Below, in pieces: positions 25,638 to 36,185 of a stretch of DNA of 36,185 nt; position 1 is the first letter of the stretch; each line of letters starts with the position of its first letter. The notes beneath the pieces were generated by a model, which worked only from the letters and a program-made list of their open reading frames with translations, was not told the DNA's origin and made no database searches. The position numbers were made by a program, and so were the translations under genes. The DNA comes from Asaia bogorensis (GTDB lineage Bacteria > Pseudomonadota > Alphaproteobacteria > Reyranellales > Reyranellaceae), in NCBI GenBank assembly GCA_945905835.1, contig CAMDQJ010000038.1, forward strand, positions 1-36,185, written 5' to 3'.

Positions 25638-27611
25638 CTACCTCAAGGTCAGCATGAAGTAGGTCACCAGCCCCGCCACGCCGATCAGCATCACGAAGGC
25701 GTAGTGGTAGAGGTAGCCGCTCTGGAAGCGCACCAGTGCGCCGGCGACGTTGAGCGCCCGCGCCGCGATGCCATCGGGACCGAGCCCATCGATGGTCGCC
25801 ATGTCGCCCTTGCGCCAGAAGAAGCGGCCGATCGCCAGCGCCGGGCGCACGAAGATCGCGTCATAGAGCTCGTCGAAGTACCACTTGTTGTAGAAGAATT
25901 TGTGCAGCGCCGGGAACATCGCCACCGTCTTGCCCGGCAGGTCGGGCCGCACGACATAGTAGACGTAGCTCAGCGCAATGCCCGACACCGCCATGACCAG
26001 CGGCAGCACCTTCACCCAGGCCGGCACTTCGTGGGCGTGATGCAGGATCTCCTCGGTCGACTTCACGGCGATCGAATGGCCCCAGAAGGCATGCCAGCCG
26101 TCGCCGACGAACCAGTTGTAGGCGACCAGGCCCGCCAATACGGCGCCGGTGGCCAGGACGTAGAGCGGGATCAGGATGACCGGCGGCGATTCGTGGGCGT
26201 GGTCCCAGGTGTGATGGTCGCCGCGATACTTGCCGTAAAAGGTCATGAACATCAGGCGCGCCGAGTAAAACGCCGTCATGAAGGCGCCGGCGATACCCAG
26301 CCAGAAGGCGATGAAGCCGACCGTCGAATGCGCGCCGAAGGTCGATTCGAGGATGATGTCCTTGGAGTAAAAGCCGGCGAAGCCGATGCCGTGACCCATG
26401 ATGAAGGGAACGCCGATGCCGGCCAGCGCCAGCGTGCCGATCCACATCAGGACGAAGGTCTGCGGCACCTTCTCCTTCATGCCGCCCATCTGGCGCATGT
26501 CCTGCTCGTGATGCAGGGCGTGGATCACCGAACCCGAACCGAGGAACAGCAGCGCCTTGAAGAAGGCGTGGGTCATGAGATGGAACATCGCCGCCGAGTA
26601 GGCACCGACGCCGGCGGCAAAGAACATGTAGCCGAGCTGGCTGCAGGTCGAATAGGCGACCACCCGCTTGATGTCGTATTGCGTGAGGCCGATCGTGGCG
26701 GCGAAGAACGCCGTCGCGGCGCCAACCAGGGTCACGACCTGCAGCGCAATCGGCGACAGCTCGAACAGCGGCGACAGGCGGCAGACCATGAACACGCCCG
26801 CCGTCACCATGGTCGCGGCATGGATCAAGGCCGAGACCGGTGTCGGGCCTTCCATGGCGTCAGGCAGCCACGTGTGCAGACCGAGCTGAGCCGACTTGCC
26901 CATGGCGCCGACGAACAGCAGCAGGCAGGCGGTCTCGAGCGCCGGCAGGTCGAGGCCGAGGAACATGAGGCGCAACTTCGCCATGTCGGGGCCCTTGGCG
27001 AAGATGTCCTCAAAGGCGATCGAGCCCGACAGCATGAAGATGGCGAAGATGCCGAGAGCGAAGCCAAAATCGCCGACGCGGTTGACGATGAAGGCCTTGA
27101 TGGCGGCGGCATTGGCCGACGGCCGGTCGTACCAGAAGCCGATCAGCAGGTAGGACGCCAGCCCCACGCCTTCCCAGCCGAAGAACATCTGCACCAGGTT
27201 GTCGGCCGTCACCAGCATCAGCATGAAGAAGGTGAACAGGCTGAGATAAGCCATGAAGCGCGGAATGGACCTGTCTTCGGCCATGTAGCCGACCGAATAG
27301 ACATGGACCATCGACGACACGCCGGTGACCACGATCAGCATGACGGCAGTGAGCGTATCGACGCGCAGCGACCAGTCGATGCTGAGCGTGCCCGAATCGA
27401 TCCAGCTGAAGAGCTTCACCACCACCAGCTTGCCGTTCTCGGGCCCGAAGCCTATGCGCACGAAGATGAAGATCGACAGCGCGGCGGCAAACAGCAACGC
27501 CGCGCAGGTGACGATCTGCGCCGGACGGTCGCCGATGACGCGGCTGAACAGGCCGGCGATGGCGGCGGCCAGCAGCGGCAGGAAGACGATGAGCTTGACG
27601 GCAAGATCCAT
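25638..27611 (-). CDS. nuoL: NADH-quinone oxidoreductase subunit L
   Basis: This is the distal and largest membrane-arm subunit of complex I, 657 residues. Besides the antiporter core ([40 protein letters not shown] and [14 protein letters not shown]) it has the extra C-terminal part containing the long lateral helix that runs along the membrane arm. That extra part distinguishes it from NuoM and NuoN. Its ATG lies 11 bases after nuoK. Confidence 0.97.
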   Translation of the reverse strand: MDLAVKLIVFLPLLAAAIAGLFSRVIGDRPAQIVTCAALLFAAALSIFIFVRIGFGPENGKLVVVKLFSWIDSGTLSIDWSLRVDTLTAVMLIVVTGVSSMVHVYSVGYMAEDRSIPRFMAYLSLFTFFMLMLVTADNLVQMFFGWEGVGLASYLLIGFWYDRPSANAAAIKAFIVNRVGDFGFALGIFAIFMLSGSIAFEDIFAKGPDMAKLRLMFLGLDLPALETACLLLFVGAMGKSAQLGLHTWLPDAMEGPTPVSALIHAATMVTAGVFMVCRLSPLFELSPIALQVVTLVGAATAFFAATIGLTQYDIKRVVAYSTCSQLGYMFFAAGVGAYSAAMFHLMTHAFFKALLFLGSGSVIHALHHEQDMRQMGGMKEKVPQTFVLMWIGTLALAGIGVPFIMGHGIGFAGFYSKDIILESTFGAHSTVGFIAFWLGIAGAFMTAFYSARLMFMTFYGKYRGDHHTWDHAHESPPVILIPLYVLATGAVLAGLVAYNWFVGDGWHAFWGHSIAVKSTEEILHHAHEVPAWVKVLPLVMAVSGIALSYVYYVVRPDLPGKTVAMFPALHKFFYNKWYFDELYDAIFVRPALAIGRFFWRKGDMATIDGLGPDGIAARALNVAGALVRFQSGYLYHYAFVMLIGVAGLVTYFMLTLR

Positions 27612-27622
27612 GGTGGCGCGCG

Positions 27623-27934
27623 CTAGCCCTTCATCGCGTTGATGTCTTCGACTTCGATGGTGCCGCGGATGCGGAAATAGACCACCAGGATGGCGAGCCC
27701 GATCGCCGCTTCGGCGGCGGCCACGGTCAGCACCAGCATGGCGAAGACCTGGCCCACGATGTTGCCCTGGAAGACTGAGAAGGCCACGAGGTTGATGTTG
27801 ACCGCGAGCAGCATCAGCTCAACGCACATCAAGATGACGATGACGTTCTTGCGGTTGAGGAAGATGCCAAGGACGCCCAGCGTGAACAGCACCGAGGCGA
27901 CGGCGAGATAGTGGCCAAGACCGATCGTCAGCAT
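27623..27934 (-). CDS. nuoK: NADH-quinone oxidoreductase subunit K
   Basis: This 103-residue subunit is MrpC-like, with three membrane segments: [40 protein letters not shown] and [20 protein letters not shown]. The conserved buried Glu residues of the proton path are in the second and third segments (CVELML and [10 protein letters not shown]). The ATG shares one base with the nuoJ stop (TGATG). A longer open frame upstream is nuoJ read out of frame. Confidence 0.97.
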   Translation of the reverse strand: MLTIGLGHYLAVASVLFTLGVLGIFLNRKNVIVILMCVELMLLAVNINLVAFSVFQGNIVGQVFAMLVLTVAAAEAAIGLAILVVYFRIRGTIEVEDINAMKG

Positions 27935-28548
27935 CACACCCCTCCCCGCGTCGGAACCTTGATCACGGCGATACTGTCTTCCTTGGTGCGGTTGATCTGC
28001 TCGCTCGCCTTCTGGCGGCGCACGCCCGGCCGGGTCCGCAGGGTCAGTACGATGGCGCCGATCATGGCCACCAGCAGCACCAGGCCCGCGACCTGAAAGA
28101 GGTAGAAATACTGCGTGTAGAGCACGCGGCCGATCGCTCGCGTGTTGTCGACGGTCGCCACCGGCACGATGTGATCGGCAAAGCCCTTCATGGTGACCGA
28201 CTGGGTGCCCAGCACGCCCAGGCCGAGCAGGATCTCGGCCAGCAGCACGATGCCGATGATGGCGCCGATCGGCAGGTATTTCAGGAAGCCCTCGCGCAAC
28301 TCGGTGAGGTTGATGTCGAGCATCATGACGACGAACAGGAACAGCACCGCAACAGCGCCGACATAGACGATGACCAGGATCATCGCGATGAACTCGGCGC
28401 CGATCAGCAGGAACAGCGCCGCGGCGTTGAAGAACGCGAGGATAAGGAACAGCACCGAATAGACGGGATTGCGCGACACCACGACCATGGTGGCCGACGC
28501 GATCACGACGGCGGCAAAGACGTAGAAGGCCAGGGCCTGGAGCAGCAT
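27934..28548 (-). CDS. nuoJ: NADH-quinone oxidoreductase subunit J
   Basis: This hydrophobic complex I subunit of 204 residues has the diagnostic [19 protein letters not shown] run, including the tightly packed pi-bulge segment near the quinone-coupling axis. About five membrane segments are visible, followed by a charged C-terminal tail of about 35 residues ([20 protein letters not shown]). The start ATG at 28548 opens with [19 protein letters not shown], with AAGAGA before it; sequence further upstream in the frame is a shadow of nuoI. It lies 26 bases after nuoI, the longest gap of the nuo array. Confidence 0.96.
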   Translation of the reverse strand: MLLQALAFYVFAAVVIASATMVVVSRNPVYSVLFLILAFFNAAALFLLIGAEFIAMILVIVYVGAVAVLFLFVVMMLDINLTELREGFLKYLPIGAIIGIVLLAEILLGLGVLGTQSVTMKGFADHIVPVATVDNTRAIGRVLYTQYFYLFQVAGLVLLVAMIGAIVLTLRTRPGVRRQKASEQINRTKEDSIAVIKVPTRGGV

Positions 28549-28574
28549 GTCCGGTCTCTTTTCCCCGATCCGGC

Positions 28575-29063
28575 CTAGCGGAACGCCGCGTCGGCACGGA
28601 GATTGGCGGCGATCTCTTGTTCCCAGCGGTCGCCGTTCGCGAGCAGCTTGTCCTTGTTGTACATCAGCTCCTCGCGGGTCTCGGTCGAGAATTCGAAATT
28701 GGGGCCTTCGACGATGGCGTCGACCGGACAGGCTTCCTGGCAGAAGCCGCAGTAGATGCACTTGGTCATGTCGATGTCGTAACGCGTCGTGCGCCGGCTG
28801 CCGTCTTCGCGCGGCTCTGATTCGATGGTGATGGCCTGGGCGGGGCAGATCGCCTCGCAGAGCTTGCAGGCGATGCAGCGTTCCTCGCCGTTAGGATAGC
28901 GGCGCAGCGCATGCTCGCCACGGAAGCGCGGGCCGAGCGGTCCCTTTTCGTAGGGATAGTTCACCGTCACCTTGGGCTTGAACATGTACTTGAAGGTGAG
29001 CAGGAAGCCCGTCACCAGTTCGGAGAGCAGGAAGGAGCGCGCGGTACGGTCGAGAGAGGCCAT
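28575..29063 (-). CDS. nuoI: NADH-quinone oxidoreductase subunit I (two 4Fe-4S clusters)
   Basis: This peripheral-arm iron-sulfur subunit of 162 residues carries electrons through clusters N6a and N6b to N2 in NuoB. The ligands are Cys63, 66, 69, 73 ([12 protein letters not shown]) and Cys102, 105, 108, 112 ([12 protein letters not shown]), with the fourth cysteine of each motif serving the other cluster. The N-terminal amphipathic helix ([19 protein letters not shown]) anchors it to the membrane. It follows nuoH by 12 bases. Confidence 0.98.
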   Translation of the reverse strand: MASLDRTARSFLLSELVTGFLLTFKYMFKPKVTVNYPYEKGPLGPRFRGEHALRRYPNGEERCIACKLCEAICPAQAITIESEPREDGSRRTTRYDIDMTKCIYCGFCQEACPVDAIVEGPNFEFSTETREELMYNKDKLLANGDRWEQEIAANLRADAAFR

Positions 29064-29075
29064 GACGCGTTCTCC

Positions 29076-30113
29076 CTAGGACTTCGGAACCAGGCCGGCG
29101 AACTGCAGCACGGCGGCGGTGAGGACGACCCAGCCGAGCGACACCGGCAGGAAGACTTTCCAGCCCAGCCGCATCAACTGGTCGTAGCGGTAGCGAGGCA
29201 GCGTGCCCTTGGTCCACGAGAAGACGAACAGCAGGAACGCGATCTTGCCGCAGAACCAAATGATGCCGGGAACCCAGGTGAAGGGCGGATATGGAATCGG
29301 CGACAGCCAGCCGCCGAGGAACAGCACCGCGCCCATTGCCGACAGCAGGATCATATTGGCGTATTCGCCGAGGAAGAACAGGCCGAAGGCCATCGCTGAG
29401 TATTCAGTGTGGAAGCCCGCCACCAGCTCGGCTTCCGACATCGGCAGGTCGAACGGCGTGCGGTTGGTCTCGGCCAACGACGAGATGAAGAAGATCACGA
29501 ACATCGGCAGCAGCGGCAGCCACAGCCAGTTCCAGAACCAGCCCTGCTGGGCGAGCACGACCTGGGTCAGGTTGAGCGAACCGACGCAGAGCAGGACGGT
29601 GACCAGCACGAAGCCGATGGAGACTTCGTAGGAGACCATCTGCGCCGCCGAACGCAGGGCGCCGAGGAAGGCGTATTTCGAGTTCGACGCCCAGCCGGCG
29701 ATGATGATGCCATAGACGCCGAGCGAGGAGATGGCGAAGAGGTAGAGGATGCCGACATTGATGTTGGCGATCACCCAGCCGTCGTCGAACGGCACCACCG
29801 CCCAGGCGACCAGCGCCGTCATGAAGGTGATCATCGGCGCGATGATGAACAGGATGCGGTTGGCGCTCGACGGGATGATGGTTTCCTTGAGCATCAGCTT
29901 CAGCCCGTCGGCGAAGGGCTGCAGCAGGCCGAACGGGCCCACGACGTTGGGGCCGCGGCGGAGCTGGATCGAGGCCCAGACCTTGCGGTCGACATAGGTC
30001 ATGTAGGCCACCGCCACGAGCAGCGGGCCCGTGACCAGCAGACACTGCGCCACGATGACCAGCGCCTGGCCCAGCCAGTTGGTCGTGAAGAACAGAATCA
30101 GGTCGGCGATCAT
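29076..30113 (-). CDS. nuoH: NADH-quinone oxidoreductase subunit H
   Basis: This 345-residue membrane subunit forms the floor of the quinone-binding chamber. Typical motifs are [20 protein letters not shown], the acidic loop [20 protein letters not shown] with its conserved Glu/Asp cluster, and a C-terminal [20 protein letters not shown]. Start is the ATG at 30113, four bases after the nuoG stop and preceded by GGAG in the nuoG tail. An upstream in-frame start at 30143 would add ten polar residues from nuoG and is less likely. Confidence 0.97.
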   Translation of the reverse strand: MIADLILFFTTNWLGQALVIVAQCLLVTGPLLVAVAYMTYVDRKVWASIQLRRGPNVVGPFGLLQPFADGLKLMLKETIIPSSANRILFIIAPMITFMTALVAWAVVPFDDGWVIANINVGILYLFAISSLGVYGIIIAGWASNSKYAFLGALRSAAQMVSYEVSIGFVLVTVLLCVGSLNLTQVVLAQQGWFWNWLWLPLLPMFVIFFISSLAETNRTPFDLPMSEAELVAGFHTEYSAMAFGLFFLGEYANMILLSAMGAVLFLGGWLSPIPYPPFTWVPGIIWFCGKIAFLLFVFSWTKGTLPRYRYDQLMRLGWKVFLPVSLGWVVLTAAVLQFAGLVPKS

Positions 30114-30117
30114 GCCC

Positions 30118-32160
30118 CTACTCCGCCGCCATGAGCTGGCCACGCGATGACATGCAGTCGGCCATGGTCTTCGACGCGCGGCTGATCGGGCAGGTCATGT
30201 AGAAATTGGCGATCGGCGAGGTGAACGGCGCGTCGGTCACGTCACCGGCCTTGCCGAAGGCGCCCCAGGCGCCGGGCGATTGCTGGTCGAGGGCGGCGAA
30301 GGTCTTGTTCACGGCGACGAGGCGCGCCCGCACCTGTTCGATGGTGTCGTAGGGCAGCGTATGGCCGAGCTGCTCGGAGAGCGCGCGGATGATCGCCCAG
30401 TCCTCGCGGGCATCGCCCGGCGGATAAGCGGCGCGCTGGCCAAGCTGCACCCGGCCTTCGGTGTTCACATAGGTGCCGGGCTTCTCGGTGTAGGCGGCAC
30501 CCGGCAGGATCACGTCGGCGCGATGGGCGCCGGCATCGCCGTGGTGGCCCTGATAGATCACGAAGGCCTTGCCCAGCCGCTTGGTGTCGAACTCGTCGGC
30601 GGCCAGCAGATAGACGACATCGATCTCGCGCTTCTCGCAACCCTCGAGGATGCCGGCGACGTCGCGACCGCCTTCACCCGGCACCAGGCCGAGATCGAGG
30701 CCGCCGACACGCGCTGCCGCGGTGTGCAGGATGGCGAGACCCTTCTGGGCATTGTTGCTCTCGGCAAGCTGGCGGACCAGCGCCAGCACTGCGGCGCCAT
30801 CGGCGCCCACGAACGCACCCTGACCGACGACGATCAGTGGGGTCTTGGCCGCCTTGAACTTCTCGGCGAATGAATGCTTGCCGTCGACCAGCTCGCGCAG
30901 GGTTGCGGCACCCGCGCCCAGACGCTCGACCGGATAAGTGAGATCGACCGCAGGACCGATGCTGGCAATCGTGCACTTGCCCGAGAGGTAGCGCTTGCGG
31001 ATGCGGGCGTTCAGCACCGGCGATTCCCAGCGCGGATTGGTCCCGACCAGCAGGATCGCATCGGCGTTGTCGATGCCGGCGACGCCGGGATTGAAGATAT
31101 AGCCGCCGCGCGCGCCGGCCTCGAGCTTGGTACCATCCTGGCGGCAGTCGATGTTGGGCGAGCCCAAGGCCGTCATCAGGTCCTTCAGGGCCACCATGGC
31201 TTCGGCATCGCACTGGTCGCCGGCAATAGCGGCGATCTTCTTGCCGTCGACGCCCTTCACCTTGGCCGCGATAGCGGCAAAGGCTTCACCCCAGGTCGCC
31301 TCGGCGAGCTTGCCGTCCTTGCCGCGCACATAGGCGCGGTCGAGGCGCTGGCGCTTGAGGCCATCGATGGCGTGGCGCGTCTTGTCGGAGATCCACTCCT
31401 CGTTCACGTCGTCGTTGAGGCGCGGCAGGATGCGCATGACCTCGGCGCCGCGCGTGTCGACGCGGATGTTGGAGCCCAGCGCATCCATGACGTCGATCGA
31501 TTCGGTCTTGGTCAGTTCCCAGGAACGCGCCTCGAAGGCGTAAGGCTTCGAGGTCAGCGCACCCACGGGGCAGAGATCGACCAGGTTGCCGGCGAGCTCC
31601 GTGGTCAGCGCATGCTCGATATAGGTCGTGACTTCCATGCCCTCGCCGCGGCCGGTGGCGCCCAACTCCTCGACGCCGGCCACTTCGGCGGCGAAGCGGA
31701 TGCAGCGCGTACACTGGATGCAGCGGTTCATCGAGGTCGCGACCAGCGGCCCCAGATTCTTGTCCGGCACCGCGCGCTTGTTCTCGTGGAAACGGCTGCG
31801 GTCGAAGCCGTAGGCCATCGCCTGGTCCTGCAGGTCGCACTCGCCGCCCTGATCGCAGATCGGACAGTCGAGCGGATGGTTTATAAGCAGGAATTCCATC
31901 ACGCCGTTGCGCGCTTTCAACACCATCGGCGTGTTGGTGAAGATTTCCTGCTTATCGGCGATGGGCAGTGCGCAGCTCGCCTGCGGCTTGGGCGGACCCG
32001 GCTTCACTTCGACGAGGCACATACGGCAGTTGCCGGCGATCGACAGGCGCTCGTGGTAGCAGAAGCGCGGAATTTCTATGCCGGCCATCTCGCAGGCCTG
32101 CAGGATAGTGATGCCGGCCGGCACCTCCATCTCCTTACCGTCGATCTTGATCGTGGGCAT
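30118..32160 (-). CDS. nuoG: NADH-quinone oxidoreductase subunit G
   Basis: This is the large iron-sulfur subunit of the peripheral arm, 680 residues. The N-terminal ferredoxin domain binds a 2Fe-2S cluster through Cys34, 45, 48 and 63. A His/Cys 4Fe-4S site follows (His95, Cys99, 102, 108), then a 4Fe-4S site with Cys147, 150, 153 and 197. The remaining two thirds is a molybdopterin-oxidoreductase-like domain without cofactor motifs. I do not see the four-cysteine N7 motif of E. coli NuoG, as expected for alphaproteobacterial and mitochondrial-type subunits. It is three bases from nuoF and four from nuoH. Confidence 0.97.
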   Translation of the reverse strand: MPTIKIDGKEMEVPAGITILQACEMAGIEIPRFCYHERLSIAGNCRMCLVEVKPGPPKPQASCALPIADKQEIFTNTPMVLKARNGVMEFLLINHPLDCPICDQGGECDLQDQAMAYGFDRSRFHENKRAVPDKNLGPLVATSMNRCIQCTRCIRFAAEVAGVEELGATGRGEGMEVTTYIEHALTTELAGNLVDLCPVGALTSKPYAFEARSWELTKTESIDVMDALGSNIRVDTRGAEVMRILPRLNDDVNEEWISDKTRHAIDGLKRQRLDRAYVRGKDGKLAEATWGEAFAAIAAKVKGVDGKKIAAIAGDQCDAEAMVALKDLMTALGSPNIDCRQDGTKLEAGARGGYIFNPGVAGIDNADAILLVGTNPRWESPVLNARIRKRYLSGKCTIASIGPAVDLTYPVERLGAGAATLRELVDGKHSFAEKFKAAKTPLIVVGQGAFVGADGAAVLALVRQLAESNNAQKGLAILHTAAARVGGLDLGLVPGEGGRDVAGILEGCEKREIDVVYLLAADEFDTKRLGKAFVIYQGHHGDAGAHRADVILPGAAYTEKPGTYVNTEGRVQLGQRAAYPPGDAREDWAIIRALSEQLGHTLPYDTIEQVRARLVAVNKTFAALDQQSPGAWGAFGKAGDVTDAPFTSPIANFYMTCPISRASKTMADCMSSRGQLMAAE

Positions 32161-32163
32161 GCG

Positions 32164-33456
32164 CTACTCCGCTGCCATGCGTCGCGCCGGCTGGCTGCGC
32201 TCGCGGATGCGGCGCTCCATCTCGGGGCGGAAATGCTTGATCAGGCCCTGGATCGGCCAGGCCGCGGCGTCGCCCAGGGCGCAGATCGTGTGACCCTCGA
32301 CCTGCTTGGTGACGTCCTGCAACGCGTCGATCTCTTCCACGCGAGCGTTGCCCAGAACCATGCGTTCCATGACGCGCCACATCCAGCCGGTGCCTTCGCG
32401 GCACGGCGTGCACTGGCCGCAGCTCTCGTGCTTGTAGAAGTAGGAAAGCCGCGCGATCGCCTTCACGATGTCGGTCGACTTGTCCATGACGATGACCGCC
32501 GCCGTACCGAGGCCGGTGCCTTCGTTCTTGAGCGAATCGAAATCCATCAGGATGGTGTCGCAAACCGACTTCGGGATCAGCGGCACCGAGGCGCCACCCG
32601 GGATCACCGCCAGAAGATTGTCCCAGCCGCCGCGCACGCCGCCGGCGTGGCGGTCGATCAGCTCGCGCAGCGGGATGCCCATCTCCTCCTCGACGTTGCA
32701 CGGCTTGTTCACGTGCCCGGAGATGCAGAAGAGCTTTGTACCGGTGTTATTCGGACGGCCAATACCCGCGAACCAGGGCGCACCCTTGCGCAGGATGGTT
32801 GGCGCCACGGCAATCGATTCGACGTTGTTCACGGTCGAGGGACAGCCATAGAGGCCGGAGCCGGCCGGGAACGGTGGCTTCAGCCGCGGCATGCCCTTCT
32901 TGCCTTCGAGGCTTTCGAGCAGAGCGGTTTCCTCGCCACAGATATAGGCGCCGGCGCCGCGATGGACGTAGAGATTGAATTTCCAGCCCGAGCCGCAGGC
33001 GTTGTCGCCCAAAAGGCCTTCGGCGTAGGCTTCCTTGATCGCCTCGATCAGGTTCTGCGCTTCGTTGTAGAACTCGCCGCGCACGTAGATGTAGCCGGCG
33101 TTGGCGCGCATGGCGAAGCCCGCGATCAGGCAGCCTTCGACCAGCAGATGCGGGTCGTGGCGCATGATGTCGCGATCCTTGCAGGTGCCCGGCTCCGACT
33201 CGTCGGCGTTGACGATCAGGTAGTGCGGACGGTCCTTCACTTCCTTGGGCATGAACGACCACTTGAGCCCGGTCGGAAATCCCGCGCCGCCACGGCCGCG
33301 CAGGCCCGACTTCTTCATCTCGTCGATGATGCCGTCGGGGCCCTTGTCGAGGATCGCCTTGGTGTTGTCCCAGGCGCCGCGCGCACGCGCGCCGGCCAGC
33401 CGCCAGTCGTGGAAGCCGTAGAGGTTGGTGAAGATGCGGTCTTTGTCGGTCAGCAT
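32164..33456 (-). CDS. nuoF: NADH-quinone oxidoreductase subunit F (NADH/FMN site)
   Basis: This 430-residue subunit binds NADH and FMN and starts electron flow through cluster N3. [10 protein letters not shown] (54-63) is the NADH/FMN glycine-rich loop and [17 protein letters not shown] (169-185) contacts FMN. The 4Fe-4S ligands are Cys346, Cys349, Cys352 ([12 protein letters not shown]) and Cys392. Length is usual. The stop lies three bases before nuoG and the start four bases after nuoE. Confidence 0.98.
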   Translation of the reverse strand: MLTDKDRIFTNLYGFHDWRLAGARARGAWDNTKAILDKGPDGIIDEMKKSGLRGRGGAGFPTGLKWSFMPKEVKDRPHYLIVNADESEPGTCKDRDIMRHDPHLLVEGCLIAGFAMRANAGYIYVRGEFYNEAQNLIEAIKEAYAEGLLGDNACGSGWKFNLYVHRGAGAYICGEETALLESLEGKKGMPRLKPPFPAGSGLYGCPSTVNNVESIAVAPTILRKGAPWFAGIGRPNNTGTKLFCISGHVNKPCNVEEEMGIPLRELIDRHAGGVRGGWDNLLAVIPGGASVPLIPKSVCDTILMDFDSLKNEGTGLGTAAVIVMDKSTDIVKAIARLSYFYKHESCGQCTPCREGTGWMWRVMERMVLGNARVEEIDALQDVTKQVEGHTICALGDAAAWPIQGLIKHFRPEMERRIRERSQPARRMAAE

Positions 33457-33460
33457 GGCC

Positions 33461-34042
33461 CTACTCGCTCTTCAACGTCGTCGGCCCGCCCACCGGGGCG
33501 GAGGTCTGACGGTCGACCTGCGGTCCCGGCTTGGGTGTCTCGCCGCGCTTGAACGCGTCGAGCACCTTGGCGATCGAGACCTCGTCGAGGTCCTCGTAGA
33601 AATCGTCGTTGATCTGCACCACCGGCGCGTTCACGCAGCCGCCGAGGCACTCGACCTCCTGCACGCTGAACGTCTCGCCGTCGGCCGCGTGCTGGCAGGC
33701 CTTCATGATGGCTTCCGATCCACGCAGCCAGCACGGCGTCGTGGTGCAAACCTGCAGCAGGTACTTTCCACGCGGCTTGAGCTGAAACATCGTATAAAAA
33801 GTCGCGATCTCGTAGACGCGGATCGGTGCCATATCGAGGAGCTTGGCCACCTCATTCATGGCGATGCGCGGCAGCCAACCCTGCTGGCGCTGCGCGAGAT
33901 CGAGTATGGCGATCACGGCGCTGCCCTGCCGGCCGGCAGGATAGTTCGCCATCAGCGCCTTGGCCGTCGCCATATTCTCCGGTGTGAAGGCGAAGCTCGC
34001 GACGTGCGGTACGTCTTTCGGGTCGGCGGTTATCATGGCCAT
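33461..34042 (-). CDS. nuoE: NADH-quinone oxidoreductase subunit E (2Fe-2S)
   Basis: This thioredoxin-like subunit of 193 residues carries the N1a 2Fe-2S cluster and partners NuoF. Ligands are Cys99 and Cys104 (CTTTPC) plus Cys132 and Cys136 (CLGGC). An N-terminal helical domain precedes them ([14 protein letters not shown]). The last 30 residues are a Pro/Thr-rich tail with low similarity to other members. AGGA with a seven-base spacer favours the first ATG (34042) over the ATG two codons later. Confidence 0.97.
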   Translation of the reverse strand: MAMITADPKDVPHVASFAFTPENMATAKALMANYPAGRQGSAVIAILDLAQRQQGWLPRIAMNEVAKLLDMAPIRVYEIATFYTMFQLKPRGKYLLQVCTTTPCWLRGSEAIMKACQHAADGETFSVQEVECLGGCVNAPVVQINDDFYEDLDEVSIAKVLDAFKRGETPKPGPQVDRQTSAPVGGPTTLKSE

Positions 34043-34051
34043 GGCAGCGTC

Positions 34052-35236
34052 CTAGCGGTCGATCTCGCCGAACACGATGTCCAGCGAGCCGATGTTCGCC
34101 GACATGTCGGCGAGCTGATGGCCCCTGGTCATCATGTCGAGCGCCTGCAGATGCGCGAAACCGGGTGCGCGGATCTTGCAGCGATAAGGTTTGTTGGTGC
34201 CGTCGGCGATCAGATAGACGCCGAACTCGCCCTTGGGCGCCTCGACGGCGGTGTAGGTCTCGCCGGCCGGCACCTTGTAGCCCTCGGTGTAGAGCTTGAA
34301 ATGGTGGATGAGGGCTTCCATCGAGTCCTTCATCTCGCCACGGCGCGGCGGTGCGATCTTGCGGTCGTCGACGCGCACCGGGCCGCCGACCTTGCGGAGA
34401 GCCGCGATGCACTGCTCCATGATGCGCACGCTTTGGTACATTTCCTCGATGCGCACGAGGTAGCGCGCGTAGCAGTCGCCGGTCTTGCCGATCGGGATGT
34501 CGAAATCCATGCGCTCGTAGACGTCGTAGGGCTGCGACTTGCGCAGGTCCCAGGGAATGCCGGAGCCGCGGATCATCGGCCCGGTGAAGCCCCAGTCGAG
34601 CGCCTGCTGGCCGCTCACGAAGCCGATATCGACGGTGCGCTGGCGGAAGATGCGGTTGTCGTTCAGCAGCTTCTCGATGTCCTTGAGGAAGGGGATGAAC
34701 TGCTTGATCCAGGCGTCCATCGAATCGAGCATGCCCTCGGGCAGGTCCTGATGGACGCCGCCGGGACGGAAATAGGCCGCATGCATGCGCGAGCCGCTCA
34801 CACCCTCGTAGTATTCCATCAGCAGCTCGCGCTGCTCGAAGCCCCACAGCGGCGGGGTCAGCGCGCCCACGTCCATCGCGAAGGTGGTGACGTTCAGGAG
34901 ATGATTGAGGATGCGGGTGATCTCGGAGAACAGCACGCGGATGTATTGGCCGCGCTCGGGCGCGACGATGCCGAGCAGCTTTTCGACGCCCAGCGCGAAG
35001 GCATGCTCCTGGTTCATCGGCGAGACGTAGTCGAGGCGGTCGAAGTACGGCACGGCCTGCAGGTAGGTCTTGTACTCGATCAGCTTCTCGGTGCCGCGAT
35101 GGAGCAGGCCGATATGCGGATCGCAGCGCTCGACGATCTCGCCGTCCATCTCGACGACCAGGCGCAGCACGCCATGAGCCGCCGGATGCTGCGGCCCGAA
35201 ATTCATCGTCAGCGTTTTGATCTCGACGTCGGACAT
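34052..35236 (-). CDS. nuoD: NADH-quinone oxidoreductase subunit D (49 kDa type)
   Basis: This 394-residue subunit is related to the large subunit of NiFe hydrogenase and forms the quinone-reducing pocket with NuoB. Visible hallmarks are [20 protein letters not shown] with the quinone-binding His, [17 protein letters not shown] with Tyr, and the C-terminal DIVFGEIDR end typical of alphaproteobacterial and mitochondrial proteins. NuoD is separate from NuoC here, unlike the fused NuoCD of E. coli. It starts one base after the nuoC stop. Confidence 0.98.
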   Translation of the reverse strand: MSDVEIKTLTMNFGPQHPAAHGVLRLVVEMDGEIVERCDPHIGLLHRGTEKLIEYKTYLQAVPYFDRLDYVSPMNQEHAFALGVEKLLGIVAPERGQYIRVLFSEITRILNHLLNVTTFAMDVGALTPPLWGFEQRELLMEYYEGVSGSRMHAAYFRPGGVHQDLPEGMLDSMDAWIKQFIPFLKDIEKLLNDNRIFRQRTVDIGFVSGQQALDWGFTGPMIRGSGIPWDLRKSQPYDVYERMDFDIPIGKTGDCYARYLVRIEEMYQSVRIMEQCIAALRKVGGPVRVDDRKIAPPRRGEMKDSMEALIHHFKLYTEGYKVPAGETYTAVEAPKGEFGVYLIADGTNKPYRCKIRAPGFAHLQALDMMTRGHQLADMSANIGSLDIVFGEIDR

Positions 35237-35237
35237 C

Positions 35238-35858
35238 TCAGCTCGTCCCCGCCGGCTTAACTTGGGCTTTCTCGTCGCCGGGCAACACCTGCTTCACGCC
35301 TTCCCACGGACTGAGGAAGTCGAAGCGGCGGAATTCCTGGGTGAGTTTCACCGGTTCATAGACCACGCGCTTCTGTTCGTCGTCCCAGCGAACCTCGACA
35401 AACCCGGTAAGCGGGAAATCCTTGCGCAGCGGGTGACCCTCGAAGCCGTAGTCGGTGAGGATGCGACGGAGATCGGGATGGTCGGCGAACCACACGCCGT
35501 AGAGATCGTAGGCCTCGCGCTCGAACCAGCCGGCGGCGCTGTAGACCGCGGCGGCCGACGGCACCGGCGTCGCCTCGTCGGTCGCGACCTTCAGCCGAAT
35601 GCGCTGGTTGAGCTTCAGGCTCAGCAGATTGTAGACGACGTCGAAGCGCTTGGGCCTCTCCGGCCAGTCGACGCCGCAGATGTCTATAAGCTGCTTGAAC
35701 AGGCACTTGGGGTCGTCGCGCAGGAAGGCGAGCAGGCCGATCAGCTTGTCGCCCGGCACCTCGAGCATCAGCTCGCCCAGTGCCACCTTCGACGCCGACA
35801 CCGCGCCCGGCACGCTCTTGCCGATATGCTCGGCGAGCTGGGTGAGGTCGTCGGCCAT
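35238..35858 (-). CDS. nuoC: NADH-quinone oxidoreductase subunit C (30 kDa type)
   Basis: This 206-residue peripheral-arm subunit has the family signature around [20 protein letters not shown] and [19 protein letters not shown]. Start is the ATG at 35858 ([13 protein letters not shown]), 13 bases after the nuoB stop, with a GGGGGG run at about seven bases. Sequence further upstream in this frame belongs to nuoB in another frame. It is separate from nuoD. Confidence 0.97.
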   Translation of the reverse strand: MADDLTQLAEHIGKSVPGAVSASKVALGELMLEVPGDKLIGLLAFLRDDPKCLFKQLIDICGVDWPERPKRFDVVYNLLSLKLNQRIRLKVATDEATPVPSAAAVYSAAGWFEREAYDLYGVWFADHPDLRRILTDYGFEGHPLRKDFPLTGFVEVRWDDEQKRVVYEPVKLTQEFRRFDFLSPWEGVKQVLPGDEKAQVKPAGTS

Positions 35859-35871
35859 CAGCGGACCCCCC

Positions 35872-36185
<314 letters not shown>

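Noticed and set aside
30874-33552. Long plus-strand open frames opposite the nuo genes (also at 24100-25662, 25704-27626 and 33425-35260)
   Set aside because: All lie antisense to clearly identified nuo subunits and have the same Arg/His/Asp/Gln-rich, domain-free composition expected of shadows in GC-rich DNA.

Overview
This is a GC-rich stretch of housekeeping chromosome, almost certainly from an alphaproteobacterium. The basis is gene order (rpsB-tsf-pyrH-frr-uppS-cdsA-dxr-rseP-bamA, nuoB to nuoN followed by birA-coaX-rnj-mce-DUF1467, and proS-lol-dnaE) and protein type: a short prolyl-tRNA synthetase without the inserted editing domain, and an RNase J next to complex I. A Rhodospirillales- or Hyphomicrobiales-like host fits, but I cannot fix the genus. 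No tRNA, rRNA, CRISPR array, insertion sequence or phage gene was recognised.

Layout, in the direction of transcription. All genes except one lie on the minus strand, so they read from high to low coordinates. (1) 36185-22659: respiratory complex I, nuoB (cut by the window edge), nuoC, D, E, F, G, H, I, J, K, L, M and N, with gaps of 0-26 bases. (2) 22653-18839: birA, coaX, rnj, mce and a DUF1467 membrane protein continue the same array with overlaps or gaps of up to 12 bases. (3) 18838-17111: the only plus-strand gene, an NCS2/AzgA-type purine permease broken by a one-base frameshift, followed by a 292-base convergent gap holding several hairpins and a good plus-strand terminator. (4) 17110-8042: proS, two tandem LolC/E-type permeases, lolD, dnaE and a DUF72 gene. 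A promoter candidate sits before proS, and an 11-bp stem-loop spans the DUF72 stop codon. (5) 8041-1: a rpsB promoter and structured leader, then rpsB, tsf, pyrH, frr, uppS, cdsA, dxr, rseP and the first 192 codons of bamA.

How the parts work together. The right half makes a proton-pumping NADH dehydrogenase plus small cofactor and RNA-processing genes: biotin ligase, pantothenate kinase and RNase J. The middle block links translation (ProRS), lipoprotein export (Lol) and replication (DnaE). The left block joins ribosome function (S2, EF-Ts, RRF), UMP kinase, cell-envelope lipid precursors (UppS, CdsA, DXR), site-2 proteolysis (RseP) and outer-membrane protein assembly (BamA).

I found no unmistakable new multi-gene system. 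The observations most worth checking are the structured RNA candidate at 18579-18800, the frameshifted permease inserted into an otherwise conserved order, the structured leader of rpsB, the GCAA-capped hairpin between rpsB and tsf, and the inverted repeat touching the proS promoter.
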